A DNA stretch of 64,000 nucleotides. Source: AP-15 sp963795485. GTDB lineage: Bacteria; Pseudomonadota; Alphaproteobacteria; ATCC43930; CGMCC-115725. Position numbers and translations under genes: made by a program. The first letter of the stretch is position 1; every line of letters begins with the position of its first letter. Shown piece by piece: positions 27,749-38,917 of the stretch. The notes under the pieces were generated by a model, which worked only from the letters and a program-made list of their open reading frames with translations, did no database searches and was not told the origin of the DNA. The stretch is taken from the NCBI GenBank assembly GCA_963795485.1, contig CAWCIL010000003.1, positions 62,001-126,000 on the forward strand, in the 5' to 3' direction.

Positions 27749-29417
27749 ATGCGACCTCTTTCGGGCTGCGTCTGTGCTGCGACCATCTTGCTGGCCGCTT
27801 CCGCGTCGGCCCAGAAAAATCCGGCATCGCAAGCTGCCGCCGCGCCGGCGCCGCCAGCCCGCGTCGGGCGGGTCAGCCTGGTTTCGGGAAAGGTCGGGTT
27901 TCGCAGCCCGGGCGAGACGCGCTGGTCCGACGCGGCGGTCAACGACCCGGTGTCGACCGGAGCATCCTTGCGCACCGACCCGCAGGCCCGCGCCGAATTC
28001 CGAATCGGCGCCGACACGATCGACCTCGCCGATGGCACCGAAATCAGGATCGCCAGTCTAAATGACGGTACCGCCGAAATTGCCGTCGGCCGCGGCCGAA
28101 TCGATCTCGACATTCCTCGAACTCGACGCCGGCGAAAGCATCCAGATCGACATCGCGCGTGGCGGGGTCTGGCTGCTCCGGCCCGGCCGGTACGACGTCG
28201 ATGCCGGGACCGGCGACCAGCCGCCGCGAATCGCGGCATTCACAGGGCGCGCGCGGTTTGTCGGCGGCGGCCTCGATCAGCCGATCAAGGCCGGCGACGC
28301 GCTCGTGCTGACCGGCCCCGGCCCGGCCGCCACTGCGATCGAGGCCGCCACGGCCGACGATGTTGCCCGATGGTGCGGATCGCACGCCGTCGACCCGGCA
28401 AAACTGTCGGCGGCCTATTTCGTCTCCCCGGCAATGACCGGATTTGCCGAGCTCGACGCCGCCGGCAGCTGGCATGGCGATGTCAAATCCGGCGAAGTCT
28501 GGGTGCCGAACACCCTGCCCGCCGACTGGGCGCCGTTCCGAGACGGCCATTGGCGCCGGGTGATGCCCTGGGGCTGGACCTGGATCGACAACGAGCCATG
28601 GGGCTTTGCGCCGTCGCATTACGGCCGCTGGGGGTTTGCCGACGGGCATTGGGCGTGGGCTCCGGGCAAGTTCTCGGCGCACCCGGTCTATGCGCCGGCG
28701 GTCGTCGCCTTTCTCGGCACGCCCGGGGTGGGGTTGAGCTATGCCGACGGCCCCGGCCCGGCGATCGCCTGGTTCCCGCTGGCGCCGGGCGAAGTCTATT
28801 GGCCGAGCTATACCAGTGATCTCGACAGGATTCGCGCGCTCAACCGCGGCGAAGTCGCTGATCTCGGCGTGATCCGGCTGCGCGCCGACGGCGAGCCGCC
28901 GGCGGAAATCGCCGACGCGCACTTTGCCAACCGACAGTTTGCCAGCGTCGTGCCGCGGCCGGTGTTCGTCGCCGGACAGGCGGTGGCCCCGGCGCTGCTC
29001 CAGCTGCCGCCCGAGCGGCTGCTTAATGCGCCGGCGATCATGGGGTCGCCACGGATCGGTCCGCCGCCGCCCGCCGCACCGGCGGTCGCTGCTGCCCGGG
29101 TCTCGATTGCCGGGGTGGTCGCCGCTCGGATCGCGGGCCGGCCGGCCGGCCGCGGGCATCCGCCGGAAACCCGTGCGGGGACATTGGCATCAAAGCGGGC
29201 GGCATGGGCCGGCGCCGTGCGCGCCGCGGCGATCCGCGCGCACGACTATCGCCGTTCGCTGCTCATTCGCGCCGCTCATCTGCGAGCGCCGGGCTATGCC
29301 GTGCCGCCCCGGCTGCGCCATTCGATCGTTCTGCGGGTGTCCGGCGTCTTGCGGGTCGGGGGCGCGGTGCACCTGCGCCACCCCGACGAAGCACGCAGAA
29401 AAGAGTTCAGGCGATGA
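27749..29417 (+). CDS. FecR-domain / DUF6600-type exported protein (frameshifted)
   Basis: About 555 residues after one shift near 28115. Signal peptide MRPLSGCVCAATILLAASASA; FecR-like domain (VGRVSLVSGKVGFRSPGETR, LRTDPQARAEFRIG, GVWLLRPGRYDVDAG) to about residue 230. Tryptophan-rich repeats of the DUF6600 kind follow (WAPFRDGHWRRVMPWGWTWI, PWGFAPSHYGRWGFADGHWA, VYAPAVVAFLG). The tail is Pro/Ala/Arg-rich. Such proteins are periplasmic or surface-linked and of unknown function; without a FecI-type sigma factor nearby a signalling role is not supported. The 3' end overlaps ltaE by ATGA. Confidence 0.75.
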
Positions 29418-30469
29418 TCGACTTCCGCAGCGACAACACCGGACGGGCCGCGCCGGAAATTCTCGAGGCACTGGTTCGCGCCAATCGCGACACGGCACTC
29501 GGCTATGGCGGCGACCCGTGGACGGCGGCATTGCAGCAGCGTTTCTCCGAGCTGTTCGAGACCGCGGTGCGAGTGTTTCCGGTGGCGACCGGAACCGCGG
29601 CCAACGCGCTGAGCCTCTCTGCGATCGGCCCCTCCTGGGGCATCGTCTATTGCAGCGAGGCGGCGCACATCAATACCTCCGAGGCAAACGCCGCGGGATT
29701 CTTCGGCGGCGGCCTGAAGCTGATGCCGGTCGCCGGCGAGCACGGCCGGATCGATGCCGAGCGTCTCCGCGAAATCTTGGCCGGCACAGCGCCGGGGCAA
29801 TTGCATCGCGGCCAGCCTTGCGCGGTCAACCTGACCCAGGCGAGCGATCTCGGCACGGTCTATCCGGTTTCGGAGGTTGCCGCCATTGCCGCGGCGGCGA
29901 AGGGCAGGGGTCTGCGCCTGCACATGGACGGGGCGCGCTTTGCCAACGCGGTGGCCCGGCTCGGCTGCACCCCGGCCGAAGCGAGCTGGCGGGTCGGGGT
30001 CGACATCATGTCGTTCGGCGCCACCAAGAACGGCGGCGCCTTGTGCGACGCGATCGTGGTCTTCGCCCCCGAGCTCGCCGAGGCTCTCGCGGTCCAGCTG
30101 CGCCGCGCCGGTCAGGTGTGGTCGAAGATGCGCTTCGCCTCGGCCCAGCTCTTGGCCTATGTCGAAAACGGGTTGTGGCTGGAGATGGCGCGGGCCTCGA
30201 ACGCGATCGCCGCGCGCGTCGCCGCCGGCCTCGCCGATATTCCCGACGCCCGGCTCTTGGCGCCGGTCGAGGCCAACGAGGTCTTCCTCGAATTGCCCGG
30301 CGCGGTCATGGACGCGCTCGAAGCCGATGGCTTTCAGTTTTACCGCCGCAGCGCCAGCCTCGCGCGCTTTGTGTGCCGGTTCGACGCCACAGAGGCCGAG
30401 GCCGACGCGCTGATTGCCGCGTTTCGTCGCCACCTGCCGTCGGCGGCAGCACCGCGCGCCGCCGAATAG
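29414..30469 (+). CDS. ltaE: Low-specificity threonine aldolase
   Basis: PLP enzyme splitting threonine or allo-threonine into glycine and acetaldehyde. 351 residues: MIDFRSDNTGRAAPEILEAL at the N-terminus, GYGGDPWTAALQQRF, FPVATGTAANALSLS, HMDGARFANAVARLG, and the PLP lysine in MSFGATKNGGALCD. ATG 29414 overlaps the stop of the preceding gene. The substrate stereochemistry cannot be read from sequence. Confidence 0.92.
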   Translation: MIDFRSDNTGRAAPEILEALVRANRDTALGYGGDPWTAALQQRFSELFETAVRVFPVATGTAANALSLSAIGPSWGIVYCSEAAHINTSEANAAGFFGGGLKLMPVAGEHGRIDAERLREILAGTAPGQLHRGQPCAVNLTQASDLGTVYPVSEVAAIAAAAKGRGLRLHMDGARFANAVARLGCTPAEASWRVGVDIMSFGATKNGGALCDAIVVFAPELAEALAVQLRRAGQVWSKMRFASAQLLAYVENGLWLEMARASNAIAARVAAGLADIPDARLLAPVEANEVFLELPGAVMDALEADGFQFYRRSASLARFVCRFDATEAEADALIAAFRRHLPSAAAPRAAE

Positions 30470-30582
30470 CGCTCGCGACCTTGATCTGAACTCGCAATGG
30501 CCGGGTTCGGGCCGCCGCAGCGATCGAAACACCTCGGTGAGACGAGCGTGTCAGAATTGCAGCGTTAGCTTTTCACTTTTCA

Positions 30583-30700
30583 CCCCGGCGAAGGCCGGGG
30601 CCGATGCTGCTGGAGTGCGAGCTGGCCGTGTTTCGTAGAGGACTGCGACTGCTCGATAAATTCTGTGAGGCTGAGCAATGGGTCCCGGCCTTCGCCGGGA
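30583..30700. repeat. Pair of inverted REP-like palindromes
   Basis: CCCCGGC-GAAG-GCCGGGG (30583-30600) and TCCCGGC-CTTC-GCCGGGA (30683-30700) are the same dispersed element in opposite orientations, the second with the common GGGATGACG flank. Together they fill the 333-bp gap between ltaE and the yejF-type gene, which holds no other recognised feature. Confidence 0.7.
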
Positions 30701-30802
30701 TGACGGTAAGAAGGCCGGGAGGATGATAAGAAGCCGCATAATGATTAAGGAGACAGCGTGCCCAGGGCCGCCGCTAAGGGCACGCCGCGCTTTGATTGCT
30801 TG

Positions 30803-32520
<1,718 letters not shown>

Positions 32521-32524
<4 letters not shown>

Positions 32525-33624
32525 AACGTCACCCTGCGCGGGTCGAAGGCGTCGCGCACCGCCTCGCCGACAAAGATCAATAGGCTCAGCATCACAGCGA
32601 GCGCCACGAACGCGGTCAGCCCGAGCCACGGCGCCTGCAGGTTGGCCTTGCCCTGGGCCAATAATTCGCCGAGCGAGGCCGAGCCGGGCGGCAGGCCGAA
32701 GCCGAGAAAGTCGAGCGAGGTCAGGGTGGTGATCGAGCCGTTCAGGATGAACGGCAGAAAGGTGATGGTCGCCACCGTCGCGTTCGGCAACACATGGCGC
32801 AGGATGATGACCCGGTCGGGGACCCCGAGTGCCCTGGCGGCCCGCACGTAATCGAAATTGCGCGCGCGCAGGAATTCGGCGCGCACCACGTCGACCAGGC
32901 CCATCCACGAGAACAGCAGCATCAGGCCGAGGAGCCACCAGAAATTGGGCTCGACAAAGCTCGCCATGATGATCAGCAGGTACAAGACCGGCAATCCCGA
33001 CCAGATCTCGATAAAGCGCTGAAAGCCGAGATCGACGATGCCGCCGAAATAGCCCTGCACCGCGCCCGCGGCGACCCCGATCACCGAGGAGAGAAGCGTC
33101 AGGGTCAGGCCGAACAATACAGAGATGCGAAACCCGTAGATCAGCCGCGCCAAGACGTCGCGGCCCTGATCGTCGGTGCCGAGCCAGTCGACCCGCGTCG
33201 GCGGTGAGGGCGCCGGGCTCGGCAAATTGTAGTTGATCGTGTCGTAGTGGAAGGGGATCGGCGGCCAGACCATCCAGCCCTTGGCGCGGATCAGCTTTTG
33301 CACTTCCGGGTCGCGGTAGTCGGTCTCGGTCGGGAACACCCCGCGGAACGCGGTCTCGGGATAATCGGCAAAGATCGGGAAATACCAGCCGCCGTCGAAA
33401 TGAACGAGGATCGGCCGGTCGTTGGCGATAAACTCGGCGAACAGCGAGAGGGTGAACAGCGCGAGGAAAATCCACAACGACCAGAAGCCGCGCCGGTTGG
33501 CGCGAAAGCTGTCGAGGCGGCGCCGGGTCAACGGCGAGATCGACCGGCCGAGAAAACGATCGGGTGCGCGAGGTGCGGGTGCGGTCGCCGGCACGACTGC
33601 CCCGGTCCGCGCCGAGCTGCTCAC
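32521..33624 (-). CDS. yejE: Oligopeptide ABC transporter permease (YejE-type)
   Basis: 367 residues. A Pro-rich N-terminus precedes the YejE-typical first span (RRGFWSLWIFLALFTLSLFA). A large periplasmic loop follows (FPTETDYRDPEVQKLI, WPPIPFHYDTINYN), then the DppC/OppC-type channel domain with the EAA loop (RARNFDYVRAARALGVPDRV). YejE is normally the third gene of yejABEF; yejA and yejB are not upstream here. Instead there is a REP-like region and a GIY-YIG gene on the other strand, so the operon is split or its other half lies elsewhere. Confidence 0.92.
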
Positions 33625-33674
33625 TCGCTCCCTCCAAGCGCAGACCTGCCGGGATAGAATTTCTTGCCCACATC

Positions 33675-33834
33675 GTCATTCCGGGGCGCGGCACGGCCGC
33701 GAGCCCGGAACCCATGCACACCGGCGCCACCGATAGTAACGAGATCCCTCCAGGGGCAGGATTCCTTCGCGCGAGTCACCGAGGGTCCGTGTTCATAGGT
33801 CGGGCCCGACCCTCTCGGGCCGTCCCGGAATGAC
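33675..33834. repeat. REP-like inverted repeat pair
   Basis: GTCATTCCGGG (33675-33685) and its exact complement CCCGGAATGAC (33824-33834) bracket two further hairpins, TTCCGGG...CCCGGAA (33679-33710) and GGCCCGA-CCCTC-TCGGGCC (33803-33821). They occupy the space between yejE and the GIY-YIG gene. Confidence 0.6.
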
Positions 33835-33888
33835 CGTTGCTGCGGGCAATCGGGTATGATTGTCGCAAAAGAGCTTTGGGGACCGGCG

Positions 33889-34176
33889 ATGCCGTATTTT
33901 GTCTATCTCCTCGCCCGTCGAAGGCATGGAACACTGTACCTTGGGGTGACCGGTGATCTCGTCCGCCGCGTCGGTCAGCACAAGAGCAAGGCGATACCAG
34001 GCTTCACGGCGAAATACGAGGTAGAGCGTCCGGTCTGGTTCGAAGCCCATGACGATCCGACTGATGCGATCGCCCGCGAAAAAGCGCTCAAGAAGTGGCG
34101 GCGGAACTGGAAGATCCGGTTGATCGAGGAGCAGAACCCGGAGTGGTGCGATCTGTTTCCGGCGATCGTCGGGTAA
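33889..34176 (+). CDS. GIY-YIG nuclease-domain protein
   Basis: 95 residues, a stand-alone GIY-YIG domain of the COG2827 (YhbQ-like) type. MPYFVYLLARRRHGTLYLGV carries the two conserved Tyr strands (here VYLL...LYLGV). Then come RRVGQHKSKAIPGFTAKY, the Arg/His patch, and the catalytic Glu region AREKALKKWRRNWKIRLIEE. These small proteins are common in alphaproteobacteria and often lie near repeats; a role in DNA repair or recombination is suspected but not known. ATG 33889 is chosen over 33856 because the domain begins there. Confidence 0.85.
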   Translation: MPYFVYLLARRRHGTLYLGVTGDLVRRVGQHKSKAIPGFTAKYEVERPVWFEAHDDPTDAIAREKALKKWRRNWKIRLIEEQNPEWCDLFPAIVG

Positions 34177-34224
34177 CCGCTCTATCCTCTCCGGCGCCGC
34201 CGCGTGGCGCCAGGGCTTACCACC

Positions 34225-35295
34225 TCACACCGCTTTGCGGCGCAGCGGCTCGACATTCGAGCGGGCGGGGGCGCGCTTCCCGCCGAGATGCTCGGCGACC
34301 AGGATTTCGGCGATCTGCACGGCGTTGAGCGCAGCTCCCTTGCGCAGATTGTCAGCGCAAACCCAAAAATTGAGCCCGTGTGGCACGGTCGGGTCACGGC
34401 GGATGCGGCTCACGTAAACCAAGTCTTCGCCGGCCGCCTCGCTCGGCGTCACATAGCCCTCGTCGGCGCGGTTGTCGACAACGCTGACGCCCGGAGCGCG
34501 GCGCAGTGCGGCGCGCGCCATATCATCGCTGAGCGGCCGTTCGAACTCGACGTTGACCGCCTCGCCATGACCGATGAACACCGGGACGCGCACGCAGGTC
34601 GCCGTCACCGCGATGTCGGGGTCGAGGATCTTTCGCGTCTCGGCCGCCATCTTCCACTCTTCCTTGGTGGCGCCGTCATCCATGAAGACGTCGATGTGCG
34701 GAATCACGTTGAAGGCGATCTGCTTGGTGAACTGCTCGCGCTTGAGCGGGTCGTTGACGAAGATCGCGCGGGTCTGGTTGAACAGTTCGTCCATCGCCGC
34801 CCGCCCGGCGCCGGACGTCGATTGGTAGGTGGCGACCACCACCCGCTTGATCCGGGCGAGGTCGTGCAGCGGCTTCAGGGCCACCACCATCTGGATCGTC
34901 GAGCAGTTCGGGTTGGCGATGATGCCACGCTTCTGGTATTCGCCGATCGCCTTGGGATTGACCTCGGGCACCACCAGCGGCACGTCGGGCTCCATGCGGA
35001 AGCACGAGGTGTTGTCGATGACCACCGCACCGGCCTTGACGGCGCGCGGCGCGAACTGTGCCGACACCTTGGCGCCGGGCGAGGACAGCACGATATCGAT
35101 GCCGTGGAAATCGTAGGTATCCAGGACTTGGACCTTGAGAATGTCGTCTTCGCCGAACGACACCGCTTTGCCGATCGAGCGCGAGGAGGCCAAGGCTACG
35201 ACCTCGTCGGCGGGGAAGTCGCGCTCGGCCAGCGTGGTCAGGATTTCGCGGCCGACATTGCCGGTGGCGCCGACCACCGCTACCTTGAACCCCAT
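34225..35295 (-). CDS. asd: Aspartate-semialdehyde dehydrogenase
   Basis: NADPH-dependent reduction of aspartyl phosphate to aspartate semialdehyde, leading to lysine/diaminopimelate, threonine and methionine. 356 residues: nucleotide site VAVVGATGNVGREIL, catalytic Cys131 in ANPNCSTIQM, YQSTSGAGRAAMDEL, TATCVRVPVFIGHGEAVNVE with the substrate His, and FWVCADNLRKGAALNAVQIA. Intact and of normal length; an essential-type gene that argues for chromosomal context. Confidence 0.95.
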   Translation of the reverse strand: MGFKVAVVGATGNVGREILTTLAERDFPADEVVALASSRSIGKAVSFGEDDILKVQVLDTYDFHGIDIVLSSPGAKVSAQFAPRAVKAGAVVIDNTSCFRMEPDVPLVVPEVNPKAIGEYQKRGIIANPNCSTIQMVVALKPLHDLARIKRVVVATYQSTSGAGRAAMDELFNQTRAIFVNDPLKREQFTKQIAFNVIPHIDVFMDDGATKEEWKMAAETRKILDPDIAVTATCVRVPVFIGHGEAVNVEFERPLSDDMARAALRRAPGVSVVDNRADEGYVTPSEAAGEDLVYVSRIRRDPTVPHGLNFWVCADNLRKGAALNAVQIAEILVAEHLGGKRAPARSNVEPLRRKAV

Positions 35296-35349
35296 GTCGC
35301 GACCCCGCAGCCGAAAGGACGAATGACCAATGATGGCTGCTGACTTACG

Positions 35350-35715
35350 ATGCCGGCCACCGCTTTACAAGCGCGGCACGCCGTGAGCTACGCTGAGTTC
35401 TGGCGGCGCTATCTGGCGGCGCACGCCGATCCGCGCACCCGCGGGCTGCACTATTTTGGCACGTCTTTTGGTTTGGCGGCGCTGGCTATGGCGGCATCGA
35501 CGCGCGATTGGCGCTGGCTGCCGGCGGCGCCGGTCGTCGGCTACGGTTGCGCCTGGCTCGGCCATCTGGCATTCGAGCACAACCGGCCCGAGACTTTCGG
35601 GCATCCGGTCTGGTCGCTCGCGAGCGATCTGCGTATGCTGGGGCTGTTCGCGTCGGGGCGGCTCGGCCGCGAATTGCGGCAAGCCGGGACTGCACCTCCA
35701 ACTCAGGGGGCTTGA
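35350..35715 (+). CDS. DUF962/Mpo1-like membrane protein
   Basis: 121 residues of the DUF962 family; the yeast relative Mpo1 is an iron-dependent dioxygenase acting on 2-hydroxy fatty acids. Family marks: FWRRYLAAHADPRTRGLHYF, then GTSFGLAALAMA, WLGHLAFEHNRPETFGHPVW and SLASDLRML, with the metal-binding His residues of the H..H and GH..FE(H)NRP motifs. Two to three hydrophobic segments. It converges with, and overlaps by 13 bp, the minus-strand gene ending at 35703. Confidence 0.85.
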   Translation: MPATALQARHAVSYAEFWRRYLAAHADPRTRGLHYFGTSFGLAALAMAASTRDWRWLPAAPVVGYGCAWLGHLAFEHNRPETFGHPVWSLASDLRMLGLFASGRLGRELRQAGTAPPTQGA

Positions 35716-36308
35716 TCGAGCCCGTGGCGGAAACAGTCATTCCCGGCAGGTTTCGGCTCTGGACCGACTTCGGCGTCGCGCGCCCCGCGTCCATCCGCAG
35801 CAACAAAGCCATGCGGGAAGCACGTTTTGTCGATCTTGCCCTCGGTGATTTCGAAGCCGTCCGGATGGTCGCGAAATCCTGGCTTGTCGCTCAAAAAGGC
35901 GAGCGCCTGCTGCGCATTTTCACGTGTGGTATAAATGCCTGGTCTCAGTTCGTGATCATATCCATCTTCGTCTACAAACCTGAGCCATAATATATAATAA
36001 TCTTGCAGGTCTCCGTTGCGCCCTTCTAGAATCAGACGCACTGGTGGTCTCGCCTGCGCCTCGTAATCAGGCTCCTCATCGCCCCAGACCGTAACAAAGC
36101 CGTCTGTGAAGCACGTTTCGTCCATCATGCATTCATTGATTTCAAAGCCGTCCAGGTAGTCGTGGAACCCCGGCATATCACGTAATAAGGCAAGTGCTTG
36201 TTCAGCCTTTTCTTTAGTAGAATAGATCCCAACAAATTTGTCGTGATCTTGACCATGAGCATCTGTCCTAAGGTGCCATAGGGAATGGAACGTCCGCGTC
36301 ATCTTCAT
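35703..36308 (-). CDS. Two-repeat acidic protein, candidate immunity protein (DUF7336-like)
   Basis: 201 residues made of two similar units of about 65 residues. Unit 1 (about 8-73) contains FVGIYSTKEKAEQALALLRD, MPGFHDYLDGFEINE and TDGFVTV. Unit 2 (about 104-170) contains PGIYTTRENAQQALAFLSDK, PGFRDHPDGFEITE and PHGFVAA. From memory the unit resembles DUF7336, small acidic proteins often encoded beside toxins. No signal peptide or membrane span. It starts 3 bp after the stop of the putative toxin gene, so the two form a unit. Its base composition is clearly less GC-rich than its neighbours, suggesting transfer. Function is inferred. Confidence 0.6.
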   Translation of the reverse strand: MKMTRTFHSLWHLRTDAHGQDHDKFVGIYSTKEKAEQALALLRDMPGFHDYLDGFEINECMMDETCFTDGFVTVWGDEEPDYEAQARPPVRLILEGRNGDLQDYYILWLRFVDEDGYDHELRPGIYTTRENAQQALAFLSDKPGFRDHPDGFEITEGKIDKTCFPHGFVAADGRGARDAEVGPEPKPAGNDCFRHGLDQAP

Positions 36309-36311
36309 ATC

Positions 36312-37034
36312 CTATAATCCTTCCGGCGGCACGATTGATCGCGGATTGCGGAACGCGCGGTCACCGTATTTGTGGAGCTGCCTGTATTCGTCGCCTTCTC
36401 GGCTCCAATTGCCGCGGCCGTATTGCTCGTCCATCAGCCGCCTGGCGAAGTCACGGCCATTCTCACCGACATACGGGCGCTCACCACGCGCCCAGCTCGG
36501 AGTGTCCTTAGCGCCCTCCTTTCCGCTCAGCCGCGGGATCGGTTCCTTAAACGGCCGCAGCGTCTCCGGCGGCTCTTCGAACAGTAAAGGCGGGCGGACA
36601 CCGAACGGCAAGAGTTCTTGCACCGGCAGCAGTGCCGGGCGATCGCCGGCGCTGCCGCTGTCGGTCCAGCGGCCGTGCCAGCCGCGCGGTTCGTCGGGAT
36701 TGAAATTATATTTGGCGAGCGCTTCCGCGCTGGCGAGCTTGGCGATGCCGGCGGGCGACAATGGGCCGATCCGGGCGTGAACGGCGAGTATCATGGCCCG
36801 GCACAGATCGCCTGCCTGCAAGGCTTCGCGGATCAGCGGCAGCCGCGAAACCAGTTGCGCGGCCGCGCCCTTGGTGCCATAGGCCGCGGTCACCAGCTCG
36901 GCGACCTCGTCCGAGCCGCGACAGCGATACATACCTGCGAATTTTCCGATCAGCGCGCTGGGGCCGAGGAATAGGCCCCCGCGCCCGCCGTAGAGACCTT
37001 CTCCTTGGCCGCGGCGCTCCGCGAGCCTGAACAT
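36312..37034 (-). CDS. Candidate toxin with polymorphic-toxin-like C-terminal domain
   Basis: 240 residues. The N-terminal region (about 1-105) is helical and unassigned. A linker FNPDEPRGWHGRWTDSGSAG, a motif common in alphaproteobacterial toxin-like and head-morphogenesis-type proteins, leads to a C-terminal domain: SWARGERPYVGENGRDFARR, LMDEQYGRGNWSREGDEYRQ, LHKYGDRAF. I recall this pattern from C-termini of polymorphic toxins, likely nucleases, but no catalytic residues are proven. ATG 37034 follows GGAG by 7 bp. The immunity-like gene follows at once. Confidence 0.6.
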   Translation of the reverse strand: MFRLAERRGQGEGLYGGRGGLFLGPSALIGKFAGMYRCRGSDEVAELVTAAYGTKGAAAQLVSRLPLIREALQAGDLCRAMILAVHARIGPLSPAGIAKLASAEALAKYNFNPDEPRGWHGRWTDSGSAGDRPALLPVQELLPFGVRPPLLFEEPPETLRPFKEPIPRLSGKEGAKDTPSWARGERPYVGENGRDFARRLMDEQYGRGNWSREGDEYRQLHKYGDRAFRNPRSIVPPEGL

Positions 37035-37199
37035 CCTGTTCTCCGCCGGGGGCAAATGCCGCATTATACACGAATTGGCATCGATGTGAATATCGCAATC
37101 AAAGAATTTCGTACCGCCAGGCCGGTCTGGTGTTTTGCGGACGATCCCGCATATTCTGACCAGACCGTGACTGGTCGGAGCGGGTTTCGGAGAAGGCCG

Positions 37200-37601
37200 A
37201 TGACGATGGTGCCGCTGATCGAATACGAAGATGCCGGCGCCGAGGTGCGCGCGGTCTACGACGACATCATGGCGACCCGCGGCACCGACTGGATCAACAA
37301 TTTCTGGAAGGCGCTGGCCAGCGACCCGGCGACCTTGCGCCGCACTTGGGAGAGCATCAAGCAAGTGATGATGCCGGGGGCGCTCGACCCGCTGATCAAG
37401 GAGCTCGTCTATCTCGCGGTCAGCGCTTCGAACGGCTGCGCCTATTGCACCGCCTCGCACGGGGCCGCGGCGAAGAAGCAAGGCATGACGCGAGAGATGC
37501 TGGCCGAAGTGCTGGCGGTCGTCGGCATGGCCAATGAAACCAATGCCCTAGCCAATGGCTATCGCGTGCCGGTAGACGAACGGTTCGAAAAGCTGTTTTG
37601 A
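37200..37601 (+). CDS. Carboxymuconolactone decarboxylase / AhpD-family protein
   Basis: 133 residues of the CMD fold. The redox CxxC with downstream His is present in SASNGCAYCTASHGAAAKKQ, typical of AhpD-like peroxidase partners rather than true lactone decarboxylases, which lack the Cys pair. LIKELVYLAVSAS is the preceding helix. It would reduce peroxides or disulphides in the cytoplasm. Start ATG 37200 (MTMVPLIEYEDAG). The VOC-type gene downstream (115 bp) may be co-transcribed. Confidence 0.85.
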   Translation: MTMVPLIEYEDAGAEVRAVYDDIMATRGTDWINNFWKALASDPATLRRTWESIKQVMMPGALDPLIKELVYLAVSASNGCAYCTASHGAAAKKQGMTREMLAEVLAVVGMANETNALANGYRVPVDERFEKLF

Positions 37602-37715
37602 TGTCGCTGCATGCCGGCGGATGGCGCGGCGCCCGAACCCGCGCGCCGAGGCTGCGCACGCCGAGTTATCGGAGGGCGGGGCGGCACGGGCTGCCCGGCA
37701 AAATGGAGGTCACTG

Positions 37716-38681
37716 ATGGCGCAACAACTCTACGACCGCACGGCCGAGGATGTCGGCAATCTCGTCGGCCTCGAACACGTCAATCTCAGGATCAACAATC
37801 AAGGGCTGGCGCAGGAGTTTTATCTCTCGGCGCTCGGTTTGACCCGCGACCCGTTCATGTTCCCCGGCACCAACAACATGTGGGTCAACGTCGGCAAGAG
37901 CCAGTTCCATCTGCCGACCGGCGAGCCGAACGTGCTGCGCGGCCATGTCGGTCTGGTCGTGCCGTCGCTCGAGGAGCTCTGCGAGCGTCTCGGCGAAGCC
38001 AAGAAAAAGCTCGCCGACACCGAGTTCGACTGCAAGCAGCACAATGCCTATGTCGAGGCGACCTGCCCGTGGGGCAACAAGTTCCGACTCTACGAGCCTG
38101 ATGAAGAACGGTTCGGCGCGATCAATCTCGGCATGGGCTACGTCGAGTTCACCGTGCCGGAAGGGACCGCCGACGGCATCGCCCGTTTCTACCGCGAAAT
38201 CTTCTACGCGCCCGCTTAGCGTCAAGGAGAACGGCGAGGGCCGCGCCGCCCATGTCTGCGCCGGCGTGAAGCAGGAATTGGTCTTCCGCGAGACCGACAA
38301 GCCGATCCCGGAATTCGACGGCCATCACCTGCAGGTCTATGCCCAGGAATTCTCGGGGCCGCACGACGAACTGGAAAAGCGCGGGCTGATCACCGAGGAG
38401 AGCGATCAGTACCAGTATCGCTGGCAGGACATCGCCTGCCTCGAGACCGGCAAGCACCTGTTCACGATCGAGCACGAGGTGCGCAGCGTCACTCACCCGC
38501 TCTACAATCGGCACATGGTCAACCGCAACCCGTCGCAAAATAACCGCCACTATCAGATGGGCGCGGACGAGTGGGATTGGACCCGGCCGCGCTCGACCAA
38601 GAAGATCCAGCCGGCCCGGCGGCTCCGGAGCCGGCGACGCCACTGGCCAAGCGCCGCGCCAGCCGCATGGCCGCGATGTAA
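37716..38681 (+). CDS. VOC-family protein, extradiol-dioxygenase-like (two frameshifts)
   Basis: About 320 residues after correction. The first half gives GLEHVNLRINNQGLAQEFYL, MFPGTNNMWVNVGKSQFHLP and ATCPWGNKFRLYEPDEERFG, two beta-alpha-beta-beta-beta units of the glyoxalase/dioxygenase fold. Near 38215 the frame shifts to VCAGVKQELVFRETDKPIPE, FDGHHLQVYAQEFSGPHDEL and HMVNRNPSQNNRHYQMG. A second shift near 38612 gives the tail PAAPEPATPLAKRRASRM and a stop at 38679. GGAGG precedes ATG 37716. The substrate is unknown. Confidence 0.75.
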
Positions 38682-38917
38682 AATCGGCTATTTCGGTCGC
38701 CTTGACCCGGTTCCAATGATCGCACGCGCAGGGTCGGCCCCGCATCGCTGAACCCTGCCCCGCGCATGCGGGGGAGGTGAGGGGTTGCGCGGCTTAGACT
38801 CGTGATCTTGCTAATCGGCTGATCAGGACCTGCTCGGCAACGATGTCGCCCGCACCACCAGCTTGGGGATGGTGCGCGGAACTCGCGCGAGCGCGCCGGC
38901 GGGAGCGTGCGCGAGAG

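Noticed and set aside
32525..33730. N-terminal extension giving a 975-residue ABC protein
   Set aside because: The extension is a shadow frame of the yejE permease; the ATPase starts at GTG 32524.
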